From NCBI RefSeq assembly GCF_029263155.1, contig NZ_JAJCYB010000049.1:1-49059 (forward strand): a stretch of DNA of 49,059 bases, given 5' to 3'. Position numbers and translations under genes: made by a program. This document shows positions 16,694 to 25,406 of the stretch, piece after piece. Under the pieces are notes generated by a model. That model saw nothing but the letters and a program-made list of their open reading frames with translations. It had not been told where the DNA came from and searched no databases. Within the stretch, counting starts at the first letter, position 1, and each line of letters begins with the position of its first letter. Source of the DNA: Pseudonocardia sp. (GTDB taxonomy: Bacteria > Actinomycetota > Actinomycetes > Mycobacteriales > Pseudonocardiaceae).

Positions 16694-17682
16694 GCTCCTC
16701 CACCCGGGTCGGCTTCGACCTGCTCGGCCCGCCCGTGCTGTCGCGTTCGGCCGTGCTGCGCGACGAGCCGCTGCGCACCGACACCGCGCGCCAGACCGCC
16801 GGGTGGGCGGCGGCGCAACTCGTCGTCGTCGACGACGCGGGCCGCACCCCGGTCGTCTGGGACACCGAGCCGGCGGCCGGTTTCCAGGTCACCGACGCCG
16901 GGAGCTGGGACGTCGGGGGCGGCGCCCGCCTGCGCACCCGCCCGACCACCGGCGACGCACCCCCCGCCGGCGCGGTGCTGCTCGGCGAGCGCGACGGCAT
17001 CGCGTACTGGGCGGTGCGCGGCGGGCCCGATCTCGTGGCCGGGGACGACCCCTCCGAATGGGCCGACCTGCGGATGACGGGTGCCGTGCTCGACGCGCTG
17101 GGCGCCGGCCTGTTCACCACCGCGGTGGCCGCACTGAACTGGCACGACTCCTCACGCTTCTGTTCCCGCGACGGCTCGCCGACCCATCCCGCGCACGCCG
17201 GCTGGCACCGGCACTGCGAGGCGGCGGGTCACGAGGAGTACCCGCGTACCGACCCGGCCGTCATCTGCCTGGTGCACGACGGCGCCGACCGGGTGCTGCT
17301 CGCCCGCCAGCCGAGCTGGCCCGAGCGCCGCTACTCGGTGCTGGCCGGGTTCGTCGAGGCCGGTGAGTCGCTGGAGGCGTGCGTGCTGCGCGAGATCCAC
17401 GAGGAGGTCGGCGCGCGGGTGAGCGAGGTGCGCTACCTCGGCAGCCAGTCGTGGCCGTTCCCGCGCAGCCTGATGGTCGGCTTCCATGCGGTGGCCGATC
17501 CGGACGTGGCGCTGATCCCGGCCGACGGCGAGATCGCGGAGGCCTTCTGGGCCACCCGCGCCGACGTCCGCACCGCCCTGGGCGAAGGTGACTGGAGTGC
17601 CGAGGGCGAGGCTCCGTTCCTGCTCCCCGGCAAGGTGAGCATCGCGAGGTCGATGATCGAGTCCTGGGCCGCGCTCGACTGA
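16690..17682 (+). CDS. nudC: NAD(+) diphosphatase, Nudix family
   Basis: Hydrolyses NAD(H) to NMN(H) and AMP and may remove NAD caps from RNA. 330 residues. The Nudix box is GFVEAGESLEACVLREIHEE and the NudC signature SQSWPFPRSLM follows it. The central zinc ribbon is degraded: the usual four cysteines are reduced to the Cys in RFCSRDG and one in RHCEAAG. GTG 16690 overlaps the previous stop (GTGA), so translation is probably coupled to the M16 pair. It corresponds to mycobacterial Rv3199c, beside mrx1 and uvrD2. Confidence 0.94.
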   Translation: MSSSTRVGFDLLGPPVLSRSAVLRDEPLRTDTARQTAGWAAAQLVVVDDAGRTPVVWDTEPAAGFQVTDAGSWDVGGGARLRTRPTTGDAPPAGAVLLGERDGIAYWAVRGGPDLVAGDDPSEWADLRMTGAVLDALGAGLFTTAVAALNWHDSSRFCSRDGSPTHPAHAGWHRHCEAAGHEEYPRTDPAVICLVHDGADRVLLARQPSWPERRYSVLAGFVEAGESLEACVLREIHEEVGARVSEVRYLGSQSWPFPRSLMVGFHAVADPDVALIPADGEIAEAFWATRADVRTALGEGDWSAEGEAPFLLPGKVSIARSMIESWAALD

Positions 17683-17709
17683 CCCGGGTCCGCGGCGGGC
17701 ACGTGGCGC

Positions 17710-17778
17710 CTCGCACACAGGTCAGGGGGCCCGCACACAGGTCCGGCCCTGTGCGCGGCCCCGTAGGCTGTGTGCGAG
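17710..17778. repeat. CGCACACAG dyad, left flank of the AbiEi-type gene
   Basis: Nested inverted repeats: outer CTCGCACACAG/CTGTGTGCGAG (17710-17720 with 17768-17778), inner CGCACACAG/CTGTGCG (17732-17740 with 17749-17755). The same word set recurs on the other side of the gene at 18791-18824. Likely acts as the nudC terminator. Confidence 0.85.
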
Positions 17779-17863
17779 CCGGGTTGTCCCCAACGGCATG
17801 GCGGCATCCACAGATCGGCGGCGTCCCTCCCGCGGCGCCGGTGCTCGGCGCAGCATCGTGTCC

Positions 17864-18772
17864 ATGGGGATGTCCGCACCTGTGGTGCACATGCGGGCGG
17901 GGCTGCGCGCCGCGGGCTACGGCGACGACGAGGTGCGCGCGCTCCTGCGCCGCGGTGAGCTGGCCACCGTGCGCCGCGGTGCCTACGTCAGCGGTCCGCG
18001 ATCCGGCGATGCCACGCTTCGGCATCTCGCGCAGATCCGTGCTGCCTCGGAGCAGCTCGATCCCGGTGCGGTCGTCAGCCATCTGTCCGGGGCCGTCCTG
18101 CTCGGGTGGGACGTGTGGGGGCTCCCGCTGACGCGGGTGCAGGTCACCCGCCACCGGCGCACCGGCGGACGGCGTGATCCGAGCGTGCACGTGCGGGCCG
18201 CGCCGCTGCGCGACGACGAGATCCAGTTCGTCGACGGTGTCGCGGTCACGTGCGCGGCCCGCGTCGTCACCGACATCGCACGCACGGTGCCATTCGAGCA
18301 GGCGGTCGTGGTGGCCGACTGTGCGCTGGCGAGAGGCGACGTCACCCCGGAGGCGCTGGCCGAGGCCATCGCCCGGCAGAAGGGCTGGCCGGGCGCACCG
18401 AACGCCCGGCGTGCGCTCGGCTTCGCCGACGGGCGGAGCGGCAGCGTCGGCGAGTCGCGCAGCCGGGTCGCGATCATGCGCGCCGGGCTGCCTCCTCCGC
18501 AGCTGCAGCGCGAGTTCCGTGACGATCGGGGCGGGCACCTCGGCACGGTGGACTTCTGGTGGGAGAGACAGCGGCTGATCGGCGAGTTCGACGGGCTGGC
18601 GAAGTACGGCCGACTGCTGAAGCCCGGGCAGTCCGTCGCGGACGTCGTGGTGGCCGAGAAGATCCGCGAGGACGCGCTCCGTGACCAGGACACGAGAATG
18701 CTCCGCTGGCTCTGGGTCGACCTCCACCCCTTCACCGCGACGGCGGCCCGCCTCCGCGCCCGTCTGGGATAG
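17864..18772 (+). CDS. AbiEi-antitoxin-like / DUF559-type protein
   Basis: About 302 residues from ATG 17864 (ATG 17870 also possible). The N-terminal half (MRAGLRAAGYGDDEV, ELATVRRGAYV) resembles the winged-helix domain of type IV AbiEi antitoxins. The C-terminal half carries a PD-(D/E)XK-like pattern with the Glu in GSVGESRSR, LGTVDFWW and LIGEFDG, as in DUF559 proteins. Proteins of this build are abundant in actinobacteria and lack a proven function. No toxin partner is adjacent. It interrupts the nudC-mrx1 neighbourhood seen in mycobacteria and is bracketed by matching dyad repeats, which suggests insertion as a unit. Confidence 0.85.
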   Translation: MGMSAPVVHMRAGLRAAGYGDDEVRALLRRGELATVRRGAYVSGPRSGDATLRHLAQIRAASEQLDPGAVVSHLSGAVLLGWDVWGLPLTRVQVTRHRRTGGRRDPSVHVRAAPLRDDEIQFVDGVAVTCAARVVTDIARTVPFEQAVVVADCALARGDVTPEALAEAIARQKGWPGAPNARRALGFADGRSGSVGESRSRVAIMRAGLPPPQLQREFRDDRGGHLGTVDFWWERQRLIGEFDGLAKYGRLLKPGQSVADVVVAEKIREDALRDQDTRMLRWLWVDLHPFTATAARLRARLG

Positions 18773-18790
18773 CCCGCACACAGCCTGCGG

Positions 18791-18824
18791 GGCTCGCACA
18801 CGGGTCCGGCCCTGTGTGCGAGCC
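18791..18824. terminator. CGCACACAG dyad, right flank; bidirectional terminator-like
   Basis: GGCTCGCACACGGG (18791-18804) pairs with CCCTGTGTGCGAGCC (18810-18824) around a TCCGG loop, with one bulge. It lies between the convergent AbiEi-type gene and mrx1 and is a sibling of the repeat at 17710-17778, sharing the central GGTCCGGCCC. Confidence 0.85.
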
Positions 18825-18842
18825 CCGGAAGGTGTGTGCGAG

Positions 18843-19082
18843 CTACGCCGCCAGCTTCGCCTGCACCTGGGCCAGGCTCGGGTTGGTCGCCGTCGTCTCG
18901 TCCGCGTAACGGATCAGCGGGACGGTCTGGTTGCCGCCGTTCGCCCGCTCCACGAACCGCGCCGCGTCCGGGTCGCGCTCGATGTCGATCTCGGTGTACG
19001 CGATCCCGGCCTGGTCGAACTGCAGCTTGAGGCGGCGGCAGAAGCCGCACCACGTCGTGGAGTACATCGTCACCTGGGACAT
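18843..19082 (-). CDS. mrx1: Mycoredoxin
   Basis: Glutaredoxin-like protein of 79 residues that reduces mixed disulfides formed with mycothiol. Active site [11 protein letters not shown] (mycobacterial Mrx1 has CGYC), thiol-binding TVP in NQTVPLIRY, and a final helix. ATG 19082 is preferred; GTG 19088 would add two residues. Divergent from uvrD2 across 59 bp, as in mycobacteria. Confidence 0.93.
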   Translation of the reverse strand: MSQVTMYSTTWCGFCRRLKLQFDQAGIAYTEIDIERDPDAARFVERANGGNQTVPLIRYADETTATNPSLAQVQAKLAA

Positions 19083-19141
19083 GGTCACTGCAACCGCGCG
19101 GTGGGCGTGGCTCTTCCCGGTGCGGGTGTCAGGATGGTCGC

Positions 19142-21184
19142 GTGGGCAGTGACAGCGACGAGCGGGGACTGGACGACGAGCAGCGTGCCGCGGTCACCGC
19201 CCCGCGCGGACCGGTGTGCGTGCTGGCGGGCGCGGGCACCGGCAAGACCCGCACGATCACCCGGCGGATCGCGCACCTCGTCGGTGCCGGCCATGTCGCG
19301 CCGGGGCAGGTGCTCGCGGTGACGTTCACGGCGCGGGCGGCGGGGGAGATGCGCACCCGGCTGCGGGGCCTGGGCGTGGGTGGGGTGCAGGCGCGCACGT
19401 TCCACGCCGCGAGCCTGCGGCAGCTGCGCTACTTCTGGCCGCGGGTCGTCGGTGGCGACCAGTGGCAGCTGCTGGAGGGCAAGCTGCGTGTCGTCGGGCA
19501 GGCCGCCGCCCGGGTCAAGGCCGGCACCGACGCCGCCTCGCTGCGCGACTTCGCCGGCGAGATCGAGTGGGCCAAGGCCAGCCTGGTCACCCCGGAGGCC
19601 TACCCGGCGGAGGCGGCCCGGCGCAGCCGCGACACCCCGGGGCCCGCCGAGCAGGTCGCGGCGGTCTACGCCGGCTACGAGGCGCTGAAGAACCGTGCCG
19701 AGCTGCTCGACTTCGACGACCTGCTGTTGCACACCGCCGCCGCCCTGGAGGAACACGCCGGGGTGGCCGAGGAGTTCCGGGAGCGCTACCGCTGCTTCGT
19801 CGTCGACGAGTACCAGGACGTCACCCCCTTGCAGCAGCGCGTCCTGGACGCCTGGCTCGGCGACCGCGACGACCTCACCGTCGTCGGCGACGCCAACCAG
19901 ACGATCTACACCTTCGCCGGTGCCACCCCGCGCCACCTGCTCGACTTCCCGCGTCGCTTCCCCGAGGCCGTCGTCGTCCGGCTGCAGCGCGACTACCGCT
20001 CCACACCGCAGGTCGTCGCGTGCGCCAACACGCTGATCGGCGCGGCCCGGGGGCGGGTGGCCGGCAGCAGGCTGGCGCTGATCGGCCAGCTCCCGCCCGG
20101 TCCCGATCCCGACTTCACCGAGTACGACGACGAGCCCGCCGAGGCCGCCGCCGTCGCCACGCAGGTCAGGCGCCTCGTGGACGGCGGCACGCCGGCCGCG
20201 GAGATCGCGGTGTTGTTCCGGATCAACGCGCAGTCGCAGGTGTACGAGCAGGCGCTCACCGACATCGGCGTGCCGTTCCAGGTGCGCGGGGGCGAGCGGT
20301 TCTTCTCGCGGCCCGAGGTGCGCAAGGCGATGAGCGTGATCCGGATGGCGGGACCGACGAGCACGCCGCTCGTCGATGCCGTGCGGGCGGTGCTCGGCCC
20401 CGTCGGGCTCACGCTGGAGCCGCCCGGCGGCGCGGCGCAGCGGGCGCAGTGGGAGTCGCTGCTCGCGCTCGTCGAGCTGGCCGAGGAGCTCGTCGCCGAC
20501 GAGCCCGACGCCGACCTGCGCCGCTTCTCCGTCGAGCTGGAGACCCGGGCCGACGCCGCGCACCCGCCCACCGTGCAGGGCGTCACGCTGGCCTCGCTGC
20601 ACGCGGCCAAGGGCCTGGAGTGGGACGTCGTGTTCCTCGTCGGGCTCGCCGACGGCACGCTCCCCATCCAGCACGCCGACGGCGACGACGCCGCGATCGA
20701 GGAGGAGCGCCGCCTGCTCTACGTCGGGGTGACCCGGGCGCGCCGCCGTCTCGCGCTGTCGTGGGCGCTGTCGCGCCAGCCCGGCGGGGCACGGCGACGG
20801 CGGCGCAGCCGGTTCCTGCACGGGCTGATCCCGGAGAGCCACCCGGCGTCGCGGGTGGCGGCCACGTCGAACGGTGGCACCAAGCCGCGGTGCCGGGTCT
20901 GCGGGTCGCCGCTGCTGGGCACGGACGCGCTGAAGATGCGCCGCTGCTCCGACTGCCCGTCGGACGTGGACACCGAACTGCTCGATCGGCTCCGCGGCTG
21001 GCGGGCCGACGAGGCCAGGGGCCAGCAGGTGCCCGCGTACGTGGTGTTCACCGACGCCACGCTCACCGCGATCGCCGAGCACCGCCCCGCAGACAGCGCG
21101 GCGCTGGTGTCCATCCCCGGCATCGGCGCGCGCAAGCTCGACCGCTACGGGCCGGCCGTGCTCGCCCTCGTGGCCGAGTCCTGA
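19142..21184 (+). CDS. uvrD2: ATP-dependent DNA helicase UvrD2
   Basis: Superfamily 1A helicase, 680 residues. Walker A AGAGTGKT, motif [22 protein letters not shown], motif V region [18 protein letters not shown], motif [17 protein letters not shown]. After the motor come a four-cysteine element (CRVCGSPLL and CSDC) and a C-terminal HRDC domain (about residues 600-678). This layout defines UvrD2 of actinobacteria. GTG 19142. Followed by the whiB7 leader. Confidence 0.96.
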   Translation: MGSDSDERGLDDEQRAAVTAPRGPVCVLAGAGTGKTRTITRRIAHLVGAGHVAPGQVLAVTFTARAAGEMRTRLRGLGVGGVQARTFHAASLRQLRYFWPRVVGGDQWQLLEGKLRVVGQAAARVKAGTDAASLRDFAGEIEWAKASLVTPEAYPAEAARRSRDTPGPAEQVAAVYAGYEALKNRAELLDFDDLLLHTAAALEEHAGVAEEFRERYRCFVVDEYQDVTPLQQRVLDAWLGDRDDLTVVGDANQTIYTFAGATPRHLLDFPRRFPEAVVVRLQRDYRSTPQVVACANTLIGAARGRVAGSRLALIGQLPPGPDPDFTEYDDEPAEAAAVATQVRRLVDGGTPAAEIAVLFRINAQSQVYEQALTDIGVPFQVRGGERFFSRPEVRKAMSVIRMAGPTSTPLVDAVRAVLGPVGLTLEPPGGAAQRAQWESLLALVELAEELVADEPDADLRRFSVELETRADAAHPPTVQGVTLASLHAAKGLEWDVVFLVGLADGTLPIQHADGDDAAIEEERRLLYVGVTRARRRLALSWALSRQPGGARRRRRSRFLHGLIPESHPASRVAATSNGGTKPRCRVCGSPLLGTDALKMRRCSDCPSDVDTELLDRLRGWRADEARGQQVPAYVVFTDATLTAIAEHRPADSAALVSIPGIGARKLDRYGPAVLALVAES

Positions 21185-21204
21185 CGGGTGCGAAGAACTT
21201 CCCG

Positions 21205-21241
21205 TAAATCAGTTGTGCGCCCCGGGGGGCGTCTCTAACGT
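21205..21241 (+). promoter_or_regulatory. whiB7: whiB7 promoter with AT-rich upstream element
   Basis: -35 TTGTGC (21213-21218), 17-bp spacer, -10 TAACGT (21236-21241). TAAAT (21205-21209) lies a few bases before the -35 box, where WhiB7 is known to contact AT-rich DNA in mycobacterial WhiB7-dependent promoters. This predicts autoactivation. Start of transcription is expected near 21248. Confidence 0.7.
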
Positions 21242-21306
21242 AGCTCGCGACGGACTGCACCAGCCCGTCCACTGCCACGACCGGACCCGAGAAGGGGGTG
21301 CTGAAC

Positions 21307-21474
21307 ATGATCACGATGACGAGCGTCGTCGCCACGCACAGCACCCGTCTGTGGACGGAGTCCGTGGCGGCCCACGTCCCTGCGTGCAAGCAGCGACCGT
21401 CCGCCCTCGCGCTCGGCGGAATCGTCTTCGACAACAGCACAGGTGTGTCCGCAGTGAGGTGTCGTCATAGGTAG
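21307..21474 (+). CDS. whiB7 leader upstream ORF, 55 codons
   Basis: Begins MITMTSVVATHSTRLW and ends VRCRHR. AAGGGGG sits about seven bases before ATG 21307. It lies between the whiB7 promoter and the leader terminator. In mycobacteria and Streptomyces a uORF in this position couples ribosome stress to whiB7 transcription. The stop (21472-21474) lies in the loop of a hairpin just before the terminator. The product itself is probably not functional. Confidence 0.75.
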   Translation: MITMTSVVATHSTRLWTESVAAHVPACKQRPSALALGGIVFDNSTGVSAVRCRHR

Positions 21475-21546
21475 ACGCCGACCCTCACCGGCAGCAGTTC
21501 AGCCGCGGACCCCAGCACCTGGGATCCGCGGCTTTTTTTGTTTTTC
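21447..21546 (+). terminator. whiB7 attenuator: competing hairpins and intrinsic terminator
   Basis: The terminator stem is AGCCGCGGA (21501-21509) with TCCGCGGCT (21525-21533), inner CCCAG/CTGGG, then TTTTTTTGTTTTT. This is the only strong U-tract terminator I see in the window. Upstream, GTGAGG-T-GTCG (21454-21464) pairs with CGACCCTCAC (21479-21488) around the uORF stop. GTCCGC inside the uORF (21447-21452) can instead pair with GCGGAC of the terminator left arm (21505-21510). Ribosome position on the uORF would choose between them. Confidence 0.8.
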
Positions 21547-21582
21547 ACCACCGGAGTGCACGTCAGACCAGGAGGTAGTGCG

Positions 21583-21954
21583 GTGCTAGTCCGATCAGTT
21601 CCGTTGGACGGCGGAGCGATCAGTCCCGACCAGTGCGGTGGCGACACCAGCGCGCTGGGCTCGCTGCTCGATGCCGCCCCCCGGGCGGGTCTCGACCTGC
21701 CCTGTCGCTCCGGCGACGCCGACCTGTGGTTCGCCGAGGCCCCCGCCGAGCTGGAGCGGGCCAAGGCCCTGTGCGGGGAGTGTCCGATCCGGGCCGAGTG
21801 CCTGGCCGGGGCGCTCTCCCGCGAGGAGCCGTGGGGCGTGTGGGGCGGGGAGATCTTCGAACGCGGGGTCGTCATCCCGCGCAAGCGGCCTCGGGGCCGA
21901 CCCAGCAAGGCCGACCTGGCCCGCGACCGCGCGTTCGCCGCGGCGAGCGCCTGA
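21583..21954 (+). CDS. whiB7: Transcriptional regulator WhiB7
   Basis: Iron-sulfur regulator of 123 residues that binds the primary sigma factor and activates intrinsic antibiotic-resistance genes. Four cluster cysteines: one in DLPCRSGDADLWF and three in CGECPIRAEC. Then the EPWGVWGGE turn and the C-terminal AT-hook RGRPSK that marks WhiB7 among WhiB proteins. GTG 21583 follows AGGAGG. It lies 36 bp past the attenuator and beside uvrD2 as in mycobacteria. Confidence 0.97.
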   Translation: MLVRSVPLDGGAISPDQCGGDTSALGSLLDAAPRAGLDLPCRSGDADLWFAEAPAELERAKALCGECPIRAECLAGALSREEPWGVWGGEIFERGVVIPRKRPRGRPSKADLARDRAFAAASA

Positions 21955-21997
21955 CCCGTACGAACCCAGATCCGCCGACGACCACAGGAGATCTCCG

Positions 21998-22231
21998 ATG
22001 ACCCACCTCGACACGACCACCGCCGCCGGACCCAGCGCCATCCGCGACCGCGAAGGACCCGGGATGCTACTGATGAACGAAGCCTTGGCCCGATCCCGAT
22101 CGCGGGAGGCCGAACAGGCCGCACGTGAACACGCCATCGCCCGCCAGCTGCTCGCCGGTCGCCGCTGGGCCCGGCTCGCCGACTTCGCCGCCCGCCGCGC
22201 CGCGCGCGCCCGGGAGGGTGCGGCCCGCTGA
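21998..22231 (+). CDS. Small basic helical protein downstream of whiB7
   Basis: 77 residues, unrecognised. ATG 21998 with AGGAG upstream. After a polar start it becomes an Arg/Ala-rich amphipathic helix (EQAAREHAIARQLLAGRRWA). It follows whiB7 by 43 bp on the same strand, so it should be induced with it. Confidence 0.75.
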   Translation: MTHLDTTTAAGPSAIRDREGPGMLLMNEALARSRSREAEQAAREHAIARQLLAGRRWARLADFAARRAARAREGAAR

Positions 22232-22267
22232 GCCCGCGACGCCCTCTGTGCGGCGTCGCCCGAAGAC

Positions 22268-22306
22268 CGACGGCGCCCCGGTCCTCCCGCGACCGGGGTG
22301 CCGTCG
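22268..22306. terminator. Bidirectional terminator-like hairpin
   Basis: CGACGGCGCCCCGGTC pairs with GACCGGGGTGCCGTCG with one mismatch, between the convergent small gene and the ABC1 kinase gene. A second smaller stem CGACGCC/GGCGTCG lies at 22237-22258. Confidence 0.8.
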
Positions 22307-22318
22307 GCGTGCCGGGAA

Positions 22319-23644
22319 TCAGCCTGCCGACTCCGCTTCGAAGATCCACGGCTGCCAGTGCTGCACGATGCCGCGCAGCGGCACGTCGGCGTCGAGCTGG
22401 CAGAGCACCCCGATCGTGCCCATCGTGACGCGGTGCACGAGCAGGTACTGCGCGGGCAGGTTGAGCTCCCGCGCGGTGGTGAAGTGCGGGCTGCGCAGAT
22501 CGCCGACCCGCTCGGCCTGCTTCTGCAGCCAGGCCCGGTCGAAGTGGAACGACTCGGTGTGCATCGGCTCGGTGAACGGCGCGAGGTAGTCCATGGCCTC
22601 GTCGGCCGTCATCGCCGATCCCGCACGGACGAAGCCCTCGCGGCGCAGGTGCGCCAGCAGCTCGGCCGGGCGCTCCTGCATCGCGAGCCGCAGCATCTCC
22701 GACAGCGGGCGCGGCATGCCGTCGGGAAGCCGGGCGACGGCCCCGAAGTCGATCACCATGAGCCGGCCGTCGTCCAGGATGTGGAAGTTGCCCGGATGGG
22801 GGTCGGCGTGCAGCAGGCCCACCCGGCCCGGCGAGGAGTACAGGAACTCCGAGAGCATCATCGCCGCGTGGTCGCGCTCGGCCTGCGTGCCGCGGGCGAT
22901 GACGTCGGACAGCCTGCGCCCGGTGACCCACTCGGTGACCATCGCCTTGGGCGCCGAAGCGACGACCCGCGGCACCCTGACCTGCGGGTCGCCCTCGTAC
23001 GCCGCGGCGAACGCGCGCTGGTTGTCGGCCTCGTCGCGGTAGTCGAGCTCCTCGGCCATCCGGTCCTGCAGCTCCGCGATCAGCGGCTTGATCTCCAGGC
23101 CCGGCATGAACGGCTGCAGCACCCGGCTCATGCGGGACAGCTGGCGCAGGTCCGACAGCAGTGCCTGCTCGGCCCCCGGGTACTGCACCTTGACGGCGAC
23201 CTCGCGGCCGTCCCGCCACACCGCCCGGTGCACCTGGCCGATGCTCGCCGCCGCGGCGGGGGTCTCGTCGAACTCGGTGAAGCGGGCGCGCCAGTTGCGG
23301 CCGAACTGCTCGGCGAGCATGCGGTCCACCTCGCGCGGGGGCATCGGCGGGGCCGCGGACTGCAGCTTGACCAGCGACTCCCGGAACGGTGCCGCGTACT
23401 CCTCGGGCACCGCCGCCTCGAACACGCTCAGGGCCTGGCCGAACTTCATCGCGCCGCCCTTGAGCTCCCCGAGCACCGCGAAGAGCTGCTCGGCGCTCCG
23501 GGCCATCATCTGCGCGGAGATCTCCTCACCGTTGCCCCCGGCGAGCCGGCGACCCCACCCGGCGGCGGCACGCCCGGCGACCCCGAGGGGGAGGCTGGCG
23601 AGCTTGGCGGTGCGGGCGGCGGTGCGCCGTGGGATGTCGGTCAC
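22319..23644 (-). CDS. ABC1/UbiB-type atypical kinase (Rv3197-like)
   Basis: 441 residues. ABC1 signs: the Ala-rich loop with ASIGQVHRAVW, VAVKVQYPG, DYRDEADNQRAF, LLHADPHPGNFH and the metal Asp in VIDFGAVARL; the N-terminal KxGQ-type segment reads MKFGQALS. Next to whiB7, its counterpart in mycobacteria (Rv3197) has been described as a WhiB7-linked macrolide-binding ATPase. GTG 23644 overlaps the end of the preceding cyclodehydratase-like gene by four bases (GTGA), so the two are coupled. Confidence 0.9.
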   Translation of the reverse strand: MTDIPRRTAARTAKLASLPLGVAGRAAAGWGRRLAGGNGEEISAQMMARSAEQLFAVLGELKGGAMKFGQALSVFEAAVPEEYAAPFRESLVKLQSAAPPMPPREVDRMLAEQFGRNWRARFTEFDETPAAAASIGQVHRAVWRDGREVAVKVQYPGAEQALLSDLRQLSRMSRVLQPFMPGLEIKPLIAELQDRMAEELDYRDEADNQRAFAAAYEGDPQVRVPRVVASAPKAMVTEWVTGRRLSDVIARGTQAERDHAAMMLSEFLYSSPGRVGLLHADPHPGNFHILDDGRLMVIDFGAVARLPDGMPRPLSEMLRLAMQERPAELLAHLRREGFVRAGSAMTADEAMDYLAPFTEPMHTESFHFDRAWLQKQAERVGDLRSPHFTTARELNLPAQYLLVHRVTMGTIGVLCQLDADVPLRGIVQHWQPWIFEAESAG

Positions 23645-24708
23645 GACACCAGTGTCCCCCCGGGTGCGGGTGCCGCGCATGTCGCCCGGGGGTGTCGAGG
23701 CCCACCGTGGACCGGGGCGGCGCCGCAGCTGCACTCCGGGTGGGGTGCCCACGATCGGCGCCGTGCGGTGCCCGCGGTGACGTCCAGCTCGATCGTGGCG
23801 TCGAGGACGGCCGGCTCGGCCGTGCCGTCGATCCCGGCCAGCGCCTGGGCCGTGCCGAACGCGGCGGTGGCCGCCGCGCACGCCGGATCGGCCCGGCCCG
23901 GGCGCCCGACGAGCTGCGCGGCGACCGCGGGCCAGCCCGGGTCGCGCTCGCTGCGCCGCAGGTCCAGGCAGCGCAGGCACGCGGTGCGGCCGGGCAGCAC
24001 GAGCGGGCCCACGACGCCGGTCCCGTCCCGCAGCCGGACGAGCAGGTGCGCCACGCCCGCCTCGAGCAGGCGCGCCGCCGCCCTCGGCTCGGGCGCCTGC
24101 GCGTCGGCGAACACCACCAGGTCCGGGACCAGTCGCTGCGACGGCGGGCCCACCACCGTGCCCGGGACGAGCCGCGCCGCTGCCGCTGCGAGGGCGGCGC
24201 CCCGGTCGTCGCCCCGGTCGGCGTCGACGAGGCCGGTGCCGAGATCGGCCGCGCGCACCGGGCCCGCCGCCTCGACGTGGACCGCGCCCACCCCGGCCTG
24301 CACCAGCCCGGTGACGACGCCGGCGGCCAGCGGCCCGCCCCCGACGACCAGCACGGCGCTGTGCGTGCGCCGGCCCGCGCGCCGCTGCACGGCCCGCGTG
24401 TCGACGACCGATCCCGACCCGACCAGCCGGTGCAGCAGTCCCGCGGCCGAGCCGGGCGGTGCTCCGCGGGCGGTCGCCGTGGCGGTGAGCCGCGCCGAGT
24501 CGACCGCCACCGAGTGGACCGCCACGGGGTCGACCGCCCCCGCAGCGGCGCCGGCCAGCTCGTCGAGCATCGTGGCGAGCGCCGGGTGGAGGCCGTCGAC
24601 GTCGACACCGTGGTGCGGGTCGAGGCCGATGCGCCTCGAGCCGGGGCCGAGCACGAGCAGCGACCGGTGCGGGGACAGGCACAGGCGGGCGGGCAGGGCA
24701 GGATCCAT
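23641..24708 (-). CDS. Orphan TOMM-type leader-binding/cyclodehydratase ThiF-like protein (Rv3196-like)
   Basis: 355 residues. The middle has a nucleotide-binding-like loop AVLVVGGGPLAAGVV, as in ThiF/E1-like folds. The end has the Cys pattern CLRCLDLRRSERDPGWP and a late CSCG, matching the zinc-binding end of bacteriocin cyclodehydratase-domain proteins that bind precursor leaders. No YcaO partner, precursor peptide or dehydrogenase is nearby. It overlaps the ABC1 kinase start. The role is unknown. ATG 24708. Confidence 0.8.
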   Translation of the reverse strand: MDPALPARLCLSPHRSLLVLGPGSRRIGLDPHHGVDVDGLHPALATMLDELAGAAAGAVDPVAVHSVAVDSARLTATATARGAPPGSAAGLLHRLVGSGSVVDTRAVQRRAGRRTHSAVLVVGGGPLAAGVVTGLVQAGVGAVHVEAAGPVRAADLGTGLVDADRGDDRGAALAAAAARLVPGTVVGPPSQRLVPDLVVFADAQAPEPRAAARLLEAGVAHLLVRLRDGTGVVGPLVLPGRTACLRCLDLRRSERDPGWPAVAAQLVGRPGRADPACAAATAAFGTAQALAGIDGTAEPAVLDATIELDVTAGTARRRSWAPHPECSCGAAPVHGGPRHPRATCAAPAPGGTLVS

Positions 24709-24827
24709 GCCGCCATCGTGCGGCGTCCCGGGCCGGTGCGCGGCGATCCGTCCACAGGTGCGGGCCGAGCCTGTGGACAGGTCCCGGTGCCCGCCTGCGG
24801 GCGTGCCCCAGGGACTAATCTGGGCCG

Positions 24828-25406
24828 ATGGCGTTACCCGCGGTCGTCGAGGTCCGGCGCAGTGACCGCCGCAAGCGGATGGTGAGCGCTCGGCGCGAGG
24901 GCGACACGGTGATCGTCTTCATCCCGGGATGGATGAGCGAGAGCGAGGAGCGGCGCTGGGTCGACGAGATGGTCGCGCGCCTGGAGCGCAGCGAGGCGCG
25001 GCGCCGCTCCCCGGCCCGTACCGGTGACGACGCCCTGCGCCGGCGCAGCCTGGAGCTGAACCGGCGCCACCTGGACGGCCTCGCCGTGCCCACCACCGTG
25101 CGCTGGGTGCCCGCGATGCGCACCCGGTGGGCGTCGTGCACCCCGGCGGACGGCACGATCCGGATCAGCGAGCGGCTGCGCGACGCCCCCGGCTGGGTCG
25201 TCGACTACGTCCTCGTGCACGAGCTGGCCCATCTGCTCGAACCCGGCCACGACGCCACGTTCTGGGGGTGGGTGCACCGCTACCCGCGTGCCGAGCGGGC
25301 GATGGGCTATCTCGAGGGGCTTTCCGCCGCGGCCGGGCTCGGCCTGGTGGGCACCGACGGCGACGAGCCCGAGCCCGATGCCGTACCGCTCGCCGAGGAC
25401 GTCTGA
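24828..25406 (+). CDS. YgjP/DUF45-type M48-like metallopeptidase
   Basis: 192 residues, ATG 24828. The zinc motif HELAHLLEPGHD lies in the C-terminal half, preceded by the WASC motif in TRWASCTPADGTIRIS, both characteristic of YgjP. Soluble, no signal peptide. Divergent from the cyclodehydratase-like gene. Its TGA abuts the stop of the convergent DUF2342 gene with no base between. Confidence 0.92.
   Translation: MALPAVVEVRRSDRRKRMVSARREGDTVIVFIPGWMSESEERRWVDEMVARLERSEARRRSPARTGDDALRRRSLELNRRHLDGLAVPTTVRWVPAMRTRWASCTPADGTIRISERLRDAPGWVVDYVLVHELAHLLEPGHDATFWGWVHRYPRAERAMGYLEGLSAAAGLGLVGTDGDEPEPDAVPLAEDV

Noticed and set aside
23641..24708. Complete thiazole/oxazole peptide biosynthetic cluster
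   Set aside because: Only one cyclodehydratase-like protein is present; no YcaO, dehydrogenase or precursor peptide is seen nearby.
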